Shown here one piece after another: positions 41,321-50,462 of a stretch of 64,000 nucleotides of DNA. Origin of the DNA: Anaerolineae bacterium (lineage in GTDB: Bacteria > Chloroflexota > Anaerolineae > Aggregatilineales > UBA2796); NCBI GenBank assembly GCA_019637615.1, contig JAHBVJ010000022.1, forward strand, positions 62,001 through 126,000, in the 5' to 3' direction. A program made the position numbers and the translations under genes. Below the pieces are notes generated by a model. That model saw nothing but the letters and a program-made list of their open reading frames with translations, did not search any database and had not been told where the DNA came from. The first letter of the stretch is position 1; each line of letters starts with the position of its first letter.

Positions 41321-42259
41321 ATGAAAACTAGAAAAATCGGGGCGTTGGTGGTGTCCGTAGTCGGCCTCGGATGCAATAACTTTGGTCGCCGGATCGATGC
41401 CAGCGCGACGGCAGCGGTGGTGAACGCGGCATTGGAGACTGGCATCAATTTCTTCGATACGGCGGATGTGTACGGGCAAGGCCAGAGCGAAACGTATCTC
41501 GCCCACGCGCTCGGCAATCGGCGCAAGGATGTGATCATCGCGACCAAGTTTGGCAATGAGATGGAAGGGCAAGGCAAAGGCGCGCAGCCAACTTACATTC
41601 GGTTGGCGGTGGAAGCCAGTTTGCGCCGTCTGGAGACGGATTACATCGATCTCTACCAACTGCATAAGCCCGATCCCGCCGTGCCAATCGCGGATACGCT
41701 CGGCGCGCTGGATGAACTGGTCAAGGCGGGCAAAGTGCGCGAGATCGGTTGCTCGAATTTTTCGGCCTCCCAGTTGAGCGCCGCCGAAGCCGCTGCCATC
41801 GCCAAACGTACCGAGAGTTTCGTCAGCGTGCAGAATGAATACAGCCTGTTCAAACGCGACGACGAGCGGGATGTGCTGTCGGAATGCGAACGCACCGAAA
41901 CTGCTTATCTCCCGTATTTTCCACTCGCCAGCGGCCTGTTGACTGGTAAGTATCGCAAGGGGCAACCGCTGCCGGAAGGTACGCGCATCACGACGGGCAA
42001 CAAATGGCTGACGGATGAAAATCTCAACGTGGTGGAAGCACTGATCCAGTTCGCGGAAGCACGCGGGCATTCGATCCTCGATCTGGCGGTGTCGTGGCTA
42101 CTGCGCTGGCCTGCTGTGTCGTCGGTCATCGCGGGCGCGACCAAGCCTGACCAAGTACGTGCCAATGTCGCGGCAGCGGGTTGGCGTTTGACTGACGATG
42201 AACTGGCACAGATCGATATGCTGATCGCGGCGAATCAATCCCAGCCAGCGTCGAACTAA
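41321..42259 (+). CDS. Aldo/keto reductase
   Basis: 312 residues from the ATG at 41321, with GAGGGG 4-5 bases upstream; the frame is open further up to 41198 but without family match. NAD(P)H-dependent reductase of carbonyls with a TIM barrel. The catalytic tetrad is visible: Asp in FFDTADVYG, Tyr in the same motif (DVYG), Lys in IATKFGNE and His in YQLHKPDP. The C-terminal cofactor-binding signature is IAGATKPDQVRANVAA. The subgroup resembles YghZ/general stress 69-like enzymes. The physiological substrate is unknown. Confidence 0.92.
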   Translation: MKTRKIGALVVSVVGLGCNNFGRRIDASATAAVVNAALETGINFFDTADVYGQGQSETYLAHALGNRRKDVIIATKFGNEMEGQGKGAQPTYIRLAVEASLRRLETDYIDLYQLHKPDPAVPIADTLGALDELVKAGKVREIGCSNFSASQLSAAEAAAIAKRTESFVSVQNEYSLFKRDDERDVLSECERTETAYLPYFPLASGLLTGKYRKGQPLPEGTRITTGNKWLTDENLNVVEALIQFAEARGHSILDLAVSWLLRWPAVSSVIAGATKPDQVRANVAAAGWRLTDDELAQIDMLIAANQSQPASN

Positions 42260-42288
42260 AACGGACGTTTGGTTGTGGATTCGGGCAA

Positions 42289-42327
42289 CCTCACCCCTGA
42301 CCCCCTCTCCGCTTCGCAATGAGGGGG
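42289..42327. repeat. Dispersed CCTCACCCC hairpin repeat, copy 2
   Basis: CCTCACCCCTGA then CCCCCTC (42301-42307) and GAGGGGG (42321-42327). Same lead sequence and stem position as 35242-35280, with a different loop. It may end the aldo/keto reductase transcript. Confidence 0.6.
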
Positions 42328-42405
42328 AATCACATGGTACGGAATTCAGATTGTGCTTATCTGGAATTCGTATGAGACAACAACCGACAAGCGAAAGGTC
42401 GGCAG

Positions 42406-43146
42406 ATGACCATTATCTCCGAGGATAGATCATCCGACTCGCCGTATATCGAAACGATTTCGTACGGGTACACAGCGGCGGATGGCACGACCATCCGCCC
42501 TGCCGAATACAACTGGCACCTGATCTTCACGCGAGAACATGGGAGGATGCATCCGATTTTGACGGGGCCGCTGCCGACGGCGGGCGTGGTGTCGTGGACG
42601 GAAGGCGCGGAAATCCTGTGGATCAAGTTCAAGCTCGGCACATTCATGCCACATCTGCCGATCAGAACGCTGTTAGACAGCGAAATCACGCTGCCGAACT
42701 CGGCTAGTCAGTCGTTTTACCTCAACGGCTCATCGTGGCAGTTCCCGACTTATGAAAATGTCGATACGTTCGTGGATCGTCTGGTGCGCGAAGAATTGGT
42801 CGTACGCGATCCGGTGGTGAGCGCTGCGCTGCAAGATGAGCTGCCCGATTTGTCCGCGCGCACGGTGCGACATCGGTTTTTGCAGTCTACAGGGCTGACG
42901 CAGACGTACATCCGCCAGATCGAACGTGCCCGCCATGCTAGAGATTTGCTGATTCAAGGCAAGTCGATCCTTGATGCCGTAGACGAAGCGGGTTATTTTG
43001 ACCAACCGCACATGACGCGGGCGCTCAAGCAGTGGATCGGGTACACGCCCGCGCAGATCATCCGCCTGCATCGGGTTTGCCATTCTGTACAAGACACGAC
43101 CTCGACTCTGGACTATCATGCATCTGAAACAGAGATGATAGTCTAG
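42406..43146 (+). CDS. AraC-family transcriptional regulator (paralogue of 10566)
   Basis: 246 residues, AAAGG 7 bases before the ATG. C-terminal AraC-type double helix-turn-helix (about residues 145-225): SARTVRHRFLQSTGLTQTYIRQIERARHAR and SILDAVDEAGYFDQPHMTRALKQWIGYTPAQI. The N-terminal sensor-like region shares FKLGTF, SWQFPTYENVDTFVDRLVRE with the regulator at 10566, and keeps an extra strand pair (YNWHLIFTREHGRMHPILTGPLPTAG) that the other copy has partly lost. The AHSA1-type gene starts 16 bp later and is likely in the same transcript, so it may be the controlled function. Confidence 0.88.
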   Translation: MTIISEDRSSDSPYIETISYGYTAADGTTIRPAEYNWHLIFTREHGRMHPILTGPLPTAGVVSWTEGAEILWIKFKLGTFMPHLPIRTLLDSEITLPNSASQSFYLNGSSWQFPTYENVDTFVDRLVREELVVRDPVVSAALQDELPDLSARTVRHRFLQSTGLTQTYIRQIERARHARDLLIQGKSILDAVDEAGYFDQPHMTRALKQWIGYTPAQIIRLHRVCHSVQDTTSTLDYHASETEMIV

Positions 43147-43162
43147 CGAAGGAGCACCACCC

Positions 43163-43651
43163 GTGAACGCAGACCACAAAACTCATGAGATGACCCTGAC
43201 CCGCGTGTTTGATGCGCCCGTCGCGCAGGTGTGGCGGGCATGGAGCGAGTCGGAGGCCGTGAGGCAGTGGTGGGGGCCAACGGGCTTCACCGCGCCCGTC
43301 GCCAAGATGGACTTCCGTGAGGGCGGCACCTCGCTGGTGTGTATGCGCACGCCGGATGGGCACGATATGTACAACACGTGGACGTATCAGCAGATCGTGC
43401 CGATGCAGCGGATCGAATTCATCCATCATTTTGCTGACGAGCACGGCAACCAGATTGACCCCGCCGCGATGGGACTGCCGCCCGGTATCCCATCGGCGGT
43501 GCGGCATGTCCTGACCTTCAAGGCGATCAGCAATCAGCAGACGGAATTCACCGTCACGGAGTTCGGTTACACGTCGCCAGAGGTGGTGGAGATGTCCAGA
43601 GCGGGCATGGCACAGTGCCTCGACAAGCTGGCAGAGAGTCTGAGGGAATAA
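43163..43651 (+). CDS. AHSA1/SRPBCC-domain protein
   Basis: 162 residues from a GTG at 43163 with AAGGAG 9 bases upstream. The START-like fold signature is plain: MTLTRVFDAPVAQVWRAWSESEAVRQWWGPTGFTAPVAKMDFREGG, then a hydrophobic cavity strand set and a long C-terminal helix (VEMSRAGMAQCLDKLAESL). Members bind small hydrophobic ligands or act as co-chaperone-like proteins. Often such genes pair with an ArsR- or AraC-type regulator, as here. Confidence 0.88.
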   Translation: MNADHKTHEMTLTRVFDAPVAQVWRAWSESEAVRQWWGPTGFTAPVAKMDFREGGTSLVCMRTPDGHDMYNTWTYQQIVPMQRIEFIHHFADEHGNQIDPAAMGLPPGIPSAVRHVLTFKAISNQQTEFTVTEFGYTSPEVVEMSRAGMAQCLDKLAESLRE

Positions 43652-43688
43652 CCTCAGCTCCGGATCCCCTCTTTCACCCGCCGATGGT

Positions 43689-43962
43689 GATGTTTAAGAA
43701 ATTAGTTAGGCAATCGATCCCCGACAATGATGGTGTTTAAGAAAATAGTCAGGCAAACGCAGATTTGTCGCCAACGCACGCCGCGGGTTAAAACCCCCGG
43801 CTACAATCCCAACCGAGCTGTCCACTAAAGGGACTCAAGAAAATGCGTTAACGTTCGCATCGTATTCCTGCCTTATTTTTTGAAGGACCATCATTGTCGG
43901 GCTTACCCTACGAAGTCCCTGCGGGACTCAAGAATACGTATTAGCGTGAACGTCGTATTCCT
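43689..43962. repeat. Cluster of short direct and inverted repeats
   Basis: First pair: 43689-43713 and 43732-43756 share TGTTTAAGAAA and TAGT.AGGCAA. Then CCGCGGGTTAAAACCCCCGG (43781-43800), a palindromic repeat of a kind scattered through many genomes. Second pair: 43830-43870 and 43923-43962 share GGGACTCAAGAA and CGTATTCCT, about 93 bp apart; GTCCCTGCGGGAC lies just before the second. No gene is supported in 43652-44003. Confidence 0.6.
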
Positions 43963-44003
43963 TCATTACTACTCTACGTTGGATTTAAGCAAGGAGGGGC
44001 AAC

Positions 44004-44591
44004 ATGGGGATAGTGTGCGCCGAATTCACGATGTCGTTGGATGGCTTCATCGCGGGGGCGAATGACGATGTACGGCAGTTATTCAAGTGGTACTCCAGCG
44101 GCGAGGTCGAGATTCCGGTCGCGGCTTCTGGCATGGTGTTCAAGGTCGCCCGCCCAAGCGTCCCGATCATTGAGGAGATGCTCGGCTCGTTCGGTGCGAT
44201 CGTGACGGGACGCCGCGATTTCGAGGTATCCAACGCGTGGGGCGGCAGTTCACCGCTCGGCGTGCCCGTGTTCATCGTGACGCATTCGCCGCCGCCAGAA
44301 TGGCTTGACAAGCAAACGCCGTTCACATTCGTTACGGATGGCGTCGAGAGTGCCGTTGCACAAGCCAAGCAGGTGGCGGGCGATAAGAACATCGTGGTTG
44401 GCGGTACGACGATCACACGGCAGGCGATTCAAGCCGGACTACTCGATGAAATTCGCATCGATCTGGCTGCTATGCTGCTCGGTGAGGGCATCCGTTTGTT
44501 CGACCATCTGGGGCAGTTCGTTGAGTTGGAGATCATGCAGGTAATCCCATCCAAGGATGTGACGCATATTACGTACCGCGTCGTGAAATAG
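44004..44591 (+). CDS. Dihydrofolate reductase-family protein (RibD C-terminal-like)
   Basis: 195 residues. SLDGFIAGANDD at the start, GAIVTGRRDFEVSNAWGG in the middle and VVGGTTITRQAIQAGLLDEIRIDLAAMLLGEGIRLFDHL at the end are the marks of the RibD-C/DHFR-like family. The fold binds NADPH. Proteins of this stand-alone group are mostly uncharacterised reductases, and no folate or riboflavin genes are nearby. GGAGG lies shortly before the ATG. Confidence 0.88.
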   Translation: MGIVCAEFTMSLDGFIAGANDDVRQLFKWYSSGEVEIPVAASGMVFKVARPSVPIIEEMLGSFGAIVTGRRDFEVSNAWGGSSPLGVPVFIVTHSPPPEWLDKQTPFTFVTDGVESAVAQAKQVAGDKNIVVGGTTITRQAIQAGLLDEIRIDLAAMLLGEGIRLFDHLGQFVELEIMQVIPSKDVTHITYRVVK

Positions 44592-44687
44592 CGAGGGCGT
44601 TTCATCGGGGCAGCATATCGATACGTGCCAGATTCCGGTACAATGGACGGTCATCCGCCCGCCCGCAGCCAACCGAAAGGCCGTCTC

Positions 44688-45923
44688 ATGCTCCACATTA
44701 ACGCCGAGCGACTACTCGCTGGCCTCGACACGCTTGCCAAAATCGGGGCGACCTCCGATGGCGGCGTGGAACGCCTCGCGATGTCTGAAGCCGATATGGC
44801 TGGTCGCCGCTGGTTCAAGCAACGCGTGAAAGAAGCGGGATTGGAGTTCCATGCCGACGGTGCGGGAAATTTGTCGGCGGTGCTGCGATGCTCGAAGCCG
44901 GATGCCAAAACTTTCCTCGCGGGTTCGCACCTCGATACCGTGCCCAACGGCGGTCGTTATGACGGCGCGTTGGGCGTGCTGGCGGCGCTGGAAGCTCTAC
45001 GCACGATCCGCGAGGCGGGACTCGATCTGCCCGTGCATCTCGAAGCGATCTCGTTCACCGATGAAGAAGGATCGGTGCTGTATTTGTTCGGGAGCCGCAG
45101 CCTGATCGGAGAATTACAGCCTGAGCAGTTCCAGAATTCGCGCGGCGGGGAACGGGGTGTGCTGGACGGGATGCAGCGGTTGGGTCTGAGCATTGAGGGC
45201 ATGTTGGGCGCGCGGCGGGATACACAGAGTCTGGCGGGCTACGTAGAACTACATATCGAGCAGGGCGCACGGTTGGAAGAGGCGGGCACCAACATCGGGA
45301 TCGTCACGTCCATCGTCGGGATCAGCGATTTCTGGCTGACTTTCACGGGTAAGGCCAACCACGCGGGCACAACGCCGATGGATCGACGGGCGGATGCGCT
45401 GTGGGGCGCGTCGGCGTTCGTGCAGCAGGCCAGTCAACTCGTGCAAACCGAGTTTTCTCCCGGCGTGATGAACGTGGGGGAGATCAGCGCTAAACCGGGC
45501 GCATTCAACATCGTGCCTGCCGAAGTCAAGCTGAGTTTCGAGTTCCGGCACGGCACGCCTGAAGCGCTGGCACAGATGCAAGATCAGTTGTTGGCGCTGG
45601 CAGAAAAAATCGCGGCGGCATATGGCCTCGGCTTAAAGATCGAACCTGCCGGTGGTTACGCGCCCGCGTTGATGGATGAGCGCGTGATGGCGGCGTTTGA
45701 AGCGTCCGCTGATGATCTCGGACTGACGCACACACGCCTACTCAGCTTTGCGGGGCATGATGCCGAGTCGCTCTCGCATGTCGTCCCCAGCGGGATGATC
45801 TTCGTGCCGTCGGTGGCGGGGATCAGCCACAGCCCACGCGAATTTACGCATTCACACGACATCGTACACGGCGCGAATGTGCTGCTGAATACCATCGTGG
45901 AGTTGGCGACCAAGCTGGACTAG
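44688..45923 (+). CDS. M20-type amidohydrolase (allantoate / N-carbamoyl-L-amino acid hydrolase family)
   Basis: 411 residues from the ATG at 44688, with AAAGG 7 bases upstream; an ATG at 44625 is in frame but has no such site. Di-metal enzyme cleaving N-carbamoyl or related amide bonds in purine, pyrimidine or hydantoin use. SHLDTVPNGGRYDGALGVLAALE gives the first metal His and bridging Asp; FTDEEGS the catalytic Glu; HIEQGARLE and a late FAGHDAESL other ligands. GKANHAGTTPMDRRADAL marks the dimerisation lid. The stop TAG shares bases with the stop of the convergent kinase gene (CTAG at 45920-45923). Confidence 0.92.
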   Translation: MLHINAERLLAGLDTLAKIGATSDGGVERLAMSEADMAGRRWFKQRVKEAGLEFHADGAGNLSAVLRCSKPDAKTFLAGSHLDTVPNGGRYDGALGVLAALEALRTIREAGLDLPVHLEAISFTDEEGSVLYLFGSRSLIGELQPEQFQNSRGGERGVLDGMQRLGLSIEGMLGARRDTQSLAGYVELHIEQGARLEEAGTNIGIVTSIVGISDFWLTFTGKANHAGTTPMDRRADALWGASAFVQQASQLVQTEFSPGVMNVGEISAKPGAFNIVPAEVKLSFEFRHGTPEALAQMQDQLLALAEKIAAAYGLGLKIEPAGGYAPALMDERVMAAFEASADDLGLTHTRLLSFAGHDAESLSHVVPSGMIFVPSVAGISHSPREFTHSHDIVHGANVLLNTIVELATKLD

Positions 45924-48900
45924 CGCCAATCGAGGATGATCTTGGCGGCGATGTCGCGCAGATCGGTGCGCTGATTGCCGCGCGTGGCGGCTTCTTTGAA
46001 CTGCTCGGTGGAGAGGCTTGATAACAATTCCGAGCGGAGGGTATTCCATTCTTGCATCAGATCGCCGGGGATCGGATACTGGCTGAGACTCCCCATCAGT
46101 TCCGCCGCCCAGTAAGCATGGCGCGTATAAGCGTAGTACATCGCCACCCCAAGCAGCACACGCACCGTCAGCGTTGGCACTTGCATGGTCTGCGTGATCT
46201 CCAGCGCCTGACGGAGATCGTTCTTGGCGATGTTCATGCTGTTGCCGTTGAGCTTGGAACGCAACCGCACGCGGGCTTGATCTGCCAGCGTGATAGCGAC
46301 CATCATCGGCTCGTGGATGGCACGGAAGACCGCAATGGCATCACCGTAGTACATGAAGGCACGCCCGAAATCTTTGCTCGCCCCCGCGAGATCGCCCTTG
46401 ACCTTGATACCGAGCGCGTCCACCTGATGATCAGAGACGCGCTGCGCAATATGCTGGCTTTGCTCGATCAGCGTGCGGCTTTCATCGTAGCGGCCCTGCA
46501 AACGCGCGATCTCTGCCATGTTCGCCAGCAGGCGGGCGATCTGCCATTGTTCGCCGTTGTCCTGCAAAATATCGAGCGCTTGTGAGGAGTAATTCCACGC
46601 GGCCTCGAAGTCGCCGCGATAGTTCATGATCGGGCCGAGGCTGAGTCCCAAGATTTCCGCGATCATCAACTGGTCGCCGTTGTGCAGCGCTAACCCAAGC
46701 GCATCCTCCGCGAGTGTCTGCGCGGTGGCATAGTCGCCCTCCAAGCTGATCGTCGCTGCCAGTGCCCGCAAAATACGCGCGTGCATGGGCTGATGCTCGG
46801 CTTGTACTGCTAAGGTCGCCGCCTGCGCGAACAACTGCCGCGCCAACGGAATTTCACCCAAGCGGAAGTGTGCCTGTGCTTGCCAGTAGGTCAGATGCAG
46901 GAGGTAATCTAGATGATAGCTATCCGGCTCGGCAGTTTCCAAGCTGGCGCGGGCACGCTGACAGATGCGCTTCATGCGTTGGAAGCTGTTCAATGCCCAG
47001 TATTGATTAGCGGCGATCAGCGCGTAATAGGCTTCGCGCTCGGCGTTGCCCGCCTGATGCCAGTGTTCGACCAAAATCGAGGCGTAATCGGGGTTATCGG
47101 GGTAGAGCGCTTCGATGGCTTCGGCAACCGCCGCGTGCAATGTGGTACGGTAGGTTTCATCTAGGGTATGCAGGACACCTTCGCGCATCATCTCGTGCGT
47201 GAAGCGCCACCGCCCTTGCGAATATTCGAGGATGCCCGCTTCGCTGCATTCCAGCAGCCATTGATCGTAATCCATCAGGTTATCGATGCGCCGCAAAATG
47301 GCGAAGTTCAGCTCCCGCCCGATGACAGCGGCGACTTGCAGCATGGGCTGCGCGGTGGCAGTCAAGCGATTCAGCCGCCGCTGCGCAACATCCATCATGC
47401 CCATCGGCAGCACACGCTCTGGCAAGTCCATCTGCCCGATGGCGTCCAGATGACCGGCTTTTTCGGCTAAGGTGCGCATCACTTCCACGAGGAAATAGGC
47501 ATTGCCATCTGTCTCGCGCGTCAGCAGTTGCAGCAGTTCAGGACGACGCGCTGATTCGCCCATGACGGACGCCGCCACCTGCTCTACTTCAAATTCACTG
47601 AAGCGTTTCAGCGAGATCGGGTGCATCAATGGCAGTTTTTCGGCCAAGTGCGGCGCTTCTTCGCTGTCGAAGCTGCCGACCACCATGACCGGAAGCGCTT
47701 TCAAGACTTCGCACAAGGCTTGCAGCGGGATCAGGCTTTCGTTCAGCCAGTGCATGTTTTCCAGCACGACGAGAAGTTGGCGATCTTGGCGAGTGAAGAG
47801 GTTGGTGATGGTCAAGGCCAAACGCTGCTGCTGATCACGCGCTTCTAGGCGGGTCACATCCGCCACTTCGCGATCAAGCAAACTGTCGATGTCCGGGATG
47901 ATCTCTTTGAGGACACCTGCCTCAAAGTCATTCACATCCGTGTAGAGCAAAAGATGACGGACGATGGTACGCCACGGATGGTAGGGGAGGCCGCCCCCTT
48001 CGGGCGCGACGCCATACAAGACCGTCGCGCCTTCTACGAGCGCCTTGACGCGGAGTTCTTCCAGTAGGCGGGATTTGCCGACACCATATTCGCCGTAGAT
48101 GACCCACGCCGAGCCGTGTCCGTTGAGCGCTTCGACCAAGGCATCGTTGAGCGTGGTCAGTTCTTGCTCACGCCCGATGAATTTGGCAGCTTGTAGAAAG
48201 CTATCGCGGATGCCCTGACTCTCGATAGGGATGGGTTTGCCGATGGCTTCGCACAGCGCCCGAATCACACGCCACGCGGTAGGGTAACGGTTGTCGGGGA
48301 GTTTGTTCAACAGCCGTCCGATGATCGAGCCTAAACGGCGGGCTTGTTCCTCATCATCCACTTGCAAATGAGAGGTATCTACCTTTTTTTCCAGCACCTC
48401 ACGGCGCAACGTATCCATGTTGCTCACGTCGTAGGGATGTGTGCCCGCTAACAGTTCGTAGGCGAGTACGCCCACCGCGTACAGGTCTGCTGCTTCGCTC
48501 GCCATCGCGCCCTGCAATATTTCCGGAGCGACGTAGGCCAGCGTGCCCGCCGCGATGGTGGCTTCCTGACGCTTGGTGGCGACGCCAAAATCGAGCAGTT
48601 TGACGCGCCCGTGTTGATCAACTAACACATTGCCCGGTTTGAGATCGCGGTGGATGATGCCGTGCCGATGTAGATAGGTGAGCGCTTGGAGAATCTGGAC
48701 GAGGAGATCAACGCGGGTTTCTACACTTTCGTGGATGAAGTTGCGCAATGGTTGGGCATCGGCAAGCAGTTCCATCGTGAAATATGGCAGCTCATCGACA
48801 TCAAAGCCGTATTCATAGACATTCACGATATTCGGATGACGCAGCGAGGCTAACGTCCTGAACTCGTGCGCCAGCGACAGACGAAAGTCAAAGGCGGTCG

Positions 48901-49057
48901 GGAATTGTACCAACTCTCCGGTGCGTCCGGTTACGCGTTTGAGCGCGATCGTTTTGCCTGTAGTGCGATCTTTGACCCGATAGACCGCGCCCATCGCCCC
49001 GCGCCCGATCTGACCGAGTATCTCATAGCGGTAGCCAATTGTTGTCAACGTCATCAT
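45920..49057 (-). CDS. Ser/Thr protein kinase fused to AAA ATPase and TPR repeats
   Basis: 1045 residues. Residues about 8-275 are a Hanks-type kinase: IGRGAMGAVY, ALKRV (Lys), HRDLKPGNVL, DFGVAT and APEILQG are intact. Residues about 290-560 are an AAA/STAND-type ATPase with FIGREQEL and P-loop GEYGVGKS; LLVVLENMHWLNE is the Walker B strand. From about 680 on, helical repeats of TPR type run to the end (for example ILRALAATISLEGDYATAQTLAEDAL). The order kinase-ATPase-TPR is that of large signalling proteins in Chloroflexota and cyanobacteria. No transmembrane segment. A divergent gap of 233 bp separates it from the 49291 gene. Confidence 0.93.
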   Translation of the reverse strand: MMTLTTIGYRYEILGQIGRGAMGAVYRVKDRTTGKTIALKRVTGRTGELVQFPTAFDFRLSLAHEFRTLASLRHPNIVNVYEYGFDVDELPYFTMELLADAQPLRNFIHESVETRVDLLVQILQALTYLHRHGIIHRDLKPGNVLVDQHGRVKLLDFGVATKRQEATIAAGTLAYVAPEILQGAMASEAADLYAVGVLAYELLAGTHPYDVSNMDTLRREVLEKKVDTSHLQVDDEEQARRLGSIIGRLLNKLPDNRYPTAWRVIRALCEAIGKPIPIESQGIRDSFLQAAKFIGREQELTTLNDALVEALNGHGSAWVIYGEYGVGKSRLLEELRVKALVEGATVLYGVAPEGGGLPYHPWRTIVRHLLLYTDVNDFEAGVLKEIIPDIDSLLDREVADVTRLEARDQQQRLALTITNLFTRQDRQLLVVLENMHWLNESLIPLQALCEVLKALPVMVVGSFDSEEAPHLAEKLPLMHPISLKRFSEFEVEQVAASVMGESARRPELLQLLTRETDGNAYFLVEVMRTLAEKAGHLDAIGQMDLPERVLPMGMMDVAQRRLNRLTATAQPMLQVAAVIGRELNFAILRRIDNLMDYDQWLLECSEAGILEYSQGRWRFTHEMMREGVLHTLDETYRTTLHAAVAEAIEALYPDNPDYASILVEHWHQAGNAEREAYYALIAANQYWALNSFQRMKRICQRARASLETAEPDSYHLDYLLHLTYWQAQAHFRLGEIPLARQLFAQAATLAVQAEHQPMHARILRALAATISLEGDYATAQTLAEDALGLALHNGDQLMIAEILGLSLGPIMNYRGDFEAAWNYSSQALDILQDNGEQWQIARLLANMAEIARLQGRYDESRTLIEQSQHIAQRVSDHQVDALGIKVKGDLAGASKDFGRAFMYYGDAIAVFRAIHEPMMVAITLADQARVRLRSKLNGNSMNIAKNDLRQALEITQTMQVPTLTVRVLLGVAMYYAYTRHAYWAAELMGSLSQYPIPGDLMQEWNTLRSELLSSLSTEQFKEAATRGNQRTDLRDIAAKIILDWR

Positions 49058-49130
49058 GTACGTCTTGATCTAGCCCAACTCATGAACCCGCATTTGCACG
49101 GATCATCTCGAAATTTGGACAGTTATATAC

Positions 49131-49167
49131 AACTTGTAAAAAATTGATCAGTCTATCTATACAAGTT
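49131..49167. promoter_or_regulatory. Inverted repeat in a divergent promoter region
   Basis: AACTTGTA (49131-49138) and TACAAGTT (49160-49167) are perfect 8-bp inverted copies, 21 bp apart, between the kinase gene and the ScyD-like gene. The position suits a regulator shared by both. Promoter boxes are not clear. Confidence 0.35.
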
Positions 49168-49290
49168 TCACCTTTCAACTGCCTAACATAAAAGAGCGCT
49201 GAGAAGGTTAAATCGCCATGAGAAATTGTCTATTTGAACATCTGATGCTTCTATCATAGGCGATGATTCAACCGGAGGGAATTAACAAAT

Positions 49291-50337
49291 ATGAAACATT
49301 CCGTAATTTTTGGCATTTTGCTGGCGCTGGCCGTGAGCGCGATCTCGCTACCCGTGAGCACCCGCGCACAGGTTACCGAGATCGCCACGAAACTCAATAA
49401 TCCGCGCTTATTGACCTATGGCAGTGACGGGACGCTGTACATTGCCGAAGCTGGCGACGGCGGCACGACCGAGATCGAGGGGCCGTTGGGCAAGGTGAAG
49501 TACAACACCAGTGCGCAGATCACGATGGTCACGAAGGATGGCAAGCAGTCGGTGGCAGTACCCAATCTGATCAGTACGAATGCGGGCTTCGGGCAGATTG
49601 ACGGCGCGTCCAAGGTGCTTGTGACCGAAGATAGTTACTGGATCGCGCTGGGACTCGGCCCCAAGCAAGCGCCGGAAGGAAAGCATGTCGCCGCCGTCGT
49701 GGAGCTTGACCGCAGCAGCGGCGAGGTGAAACAAGCCCTCGATTTGTATGCGTTTGAACTTGCCAATAACCCTGACGGCGGGGAAGAACACGTCTCGAAT
49801 CCGGTTGATCTGGCAATGGCACCGGATGGGACGCTGTATATCGTAGACGCCAGTGCCAACGCCCTGTTGAGCTGGACAAAAGCGGATGGCCTCAAGGTGG
49901 CGGCGGTGTGGCCTGTGGACAAGGAAGGCAAAATTCCCCAGTCCGTCCCCACATCGGTCGCCGTAGGGAAGACCGGACACATTATCGTTGGTTTTCTAGG
50001 CGGCTTCCCGTTCATCCCCGGTTCAGCGCGCATCGAGGTATGGGCAAACGGCAAACTCATCGATACCTATAATAATTTGACGCTCGTGACGGACGTCGAA
50101 GTGGGAGATGACGGATCGATTTATGCGGTGCAGTTAGCAGGCGGGTTTGGCGACCAAGGCTATATCCCGAATTCCGGGAAGATCGTGCAACTGACTGATG
50201 AGGGAATGATTACTGTCGCAGATACCCTGAATTTCCCTTATGGCCTCGCTGTCGCCCCTGATGGCAGTATAGCCGTGAGCGTCAATTCCGCGTTTGGCGC
50301 GCCGAACAGCGGACGCGTGATCAAGGTGTCAAAGTGA
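49291..50337 (+). CDS. Secreted ScyD/ScyE-family beta-propeller protein
   Basis: 348 residues with a signal peptide (residues 1-26, ending near STRAQ). The rest is an NHL-like propeller: NNPRLLTYGSDGTLYIAEAGDGG, NPVDLAMAPDGTLYIVDASANALL, VTDVEVGDDGSIYAVQLAGG, FPYGLAVAPDGSIAVSVNSAFG. This is the pattern of the ScyD/ScyE family, named for cyanobacterial scytonemin genes. No scytonemin gene is here, so only the fold is claimed. GGAGGG lies 9 bases before the ATG. Confidence 0.82.
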   Translation: MKHSVIFGILLALAVSAISLPVSTRAQVTEIATKLNNPRLLTYGSDGTLYIAEAGDGGTTEIEGPLGKVKYNTSAQITMVTKDGKQSVAVPNLISTNAGFGQIDGASKVLVTEDSYWIALGLGPKQAPEGKHVAAVVELDRSSGEVKQALDLYAFELANNPDGGEEHVSNPVDLAMAPDGTLYIVDASANALLSWTKADGLKVAAVWPVDKEGKIPQSVPTSVAVGKTGHIIVGFLGGFPFIPGSARIEVWANGKLIDTYNNLTLVTDVEVGDDGSIYAVQLAGGFGDQGYIPNSGKIVQLTDEGMITVADTLNFPYGLAVAPDGSIAVSVNSAFGAPNSGRVIKVSK

Positions 50338-50462
50338 CCAAACCTGCGTAATTTTCCTCCGATAGGCAGGGTGAGGCATGGAAAAAGCGTGCTTCATCCT
50401 GTACAGTTACCGTGCGTGTTTAATGGTAGTCGTTCCCTAGTTCGATAATTTGTACGAGAGAA

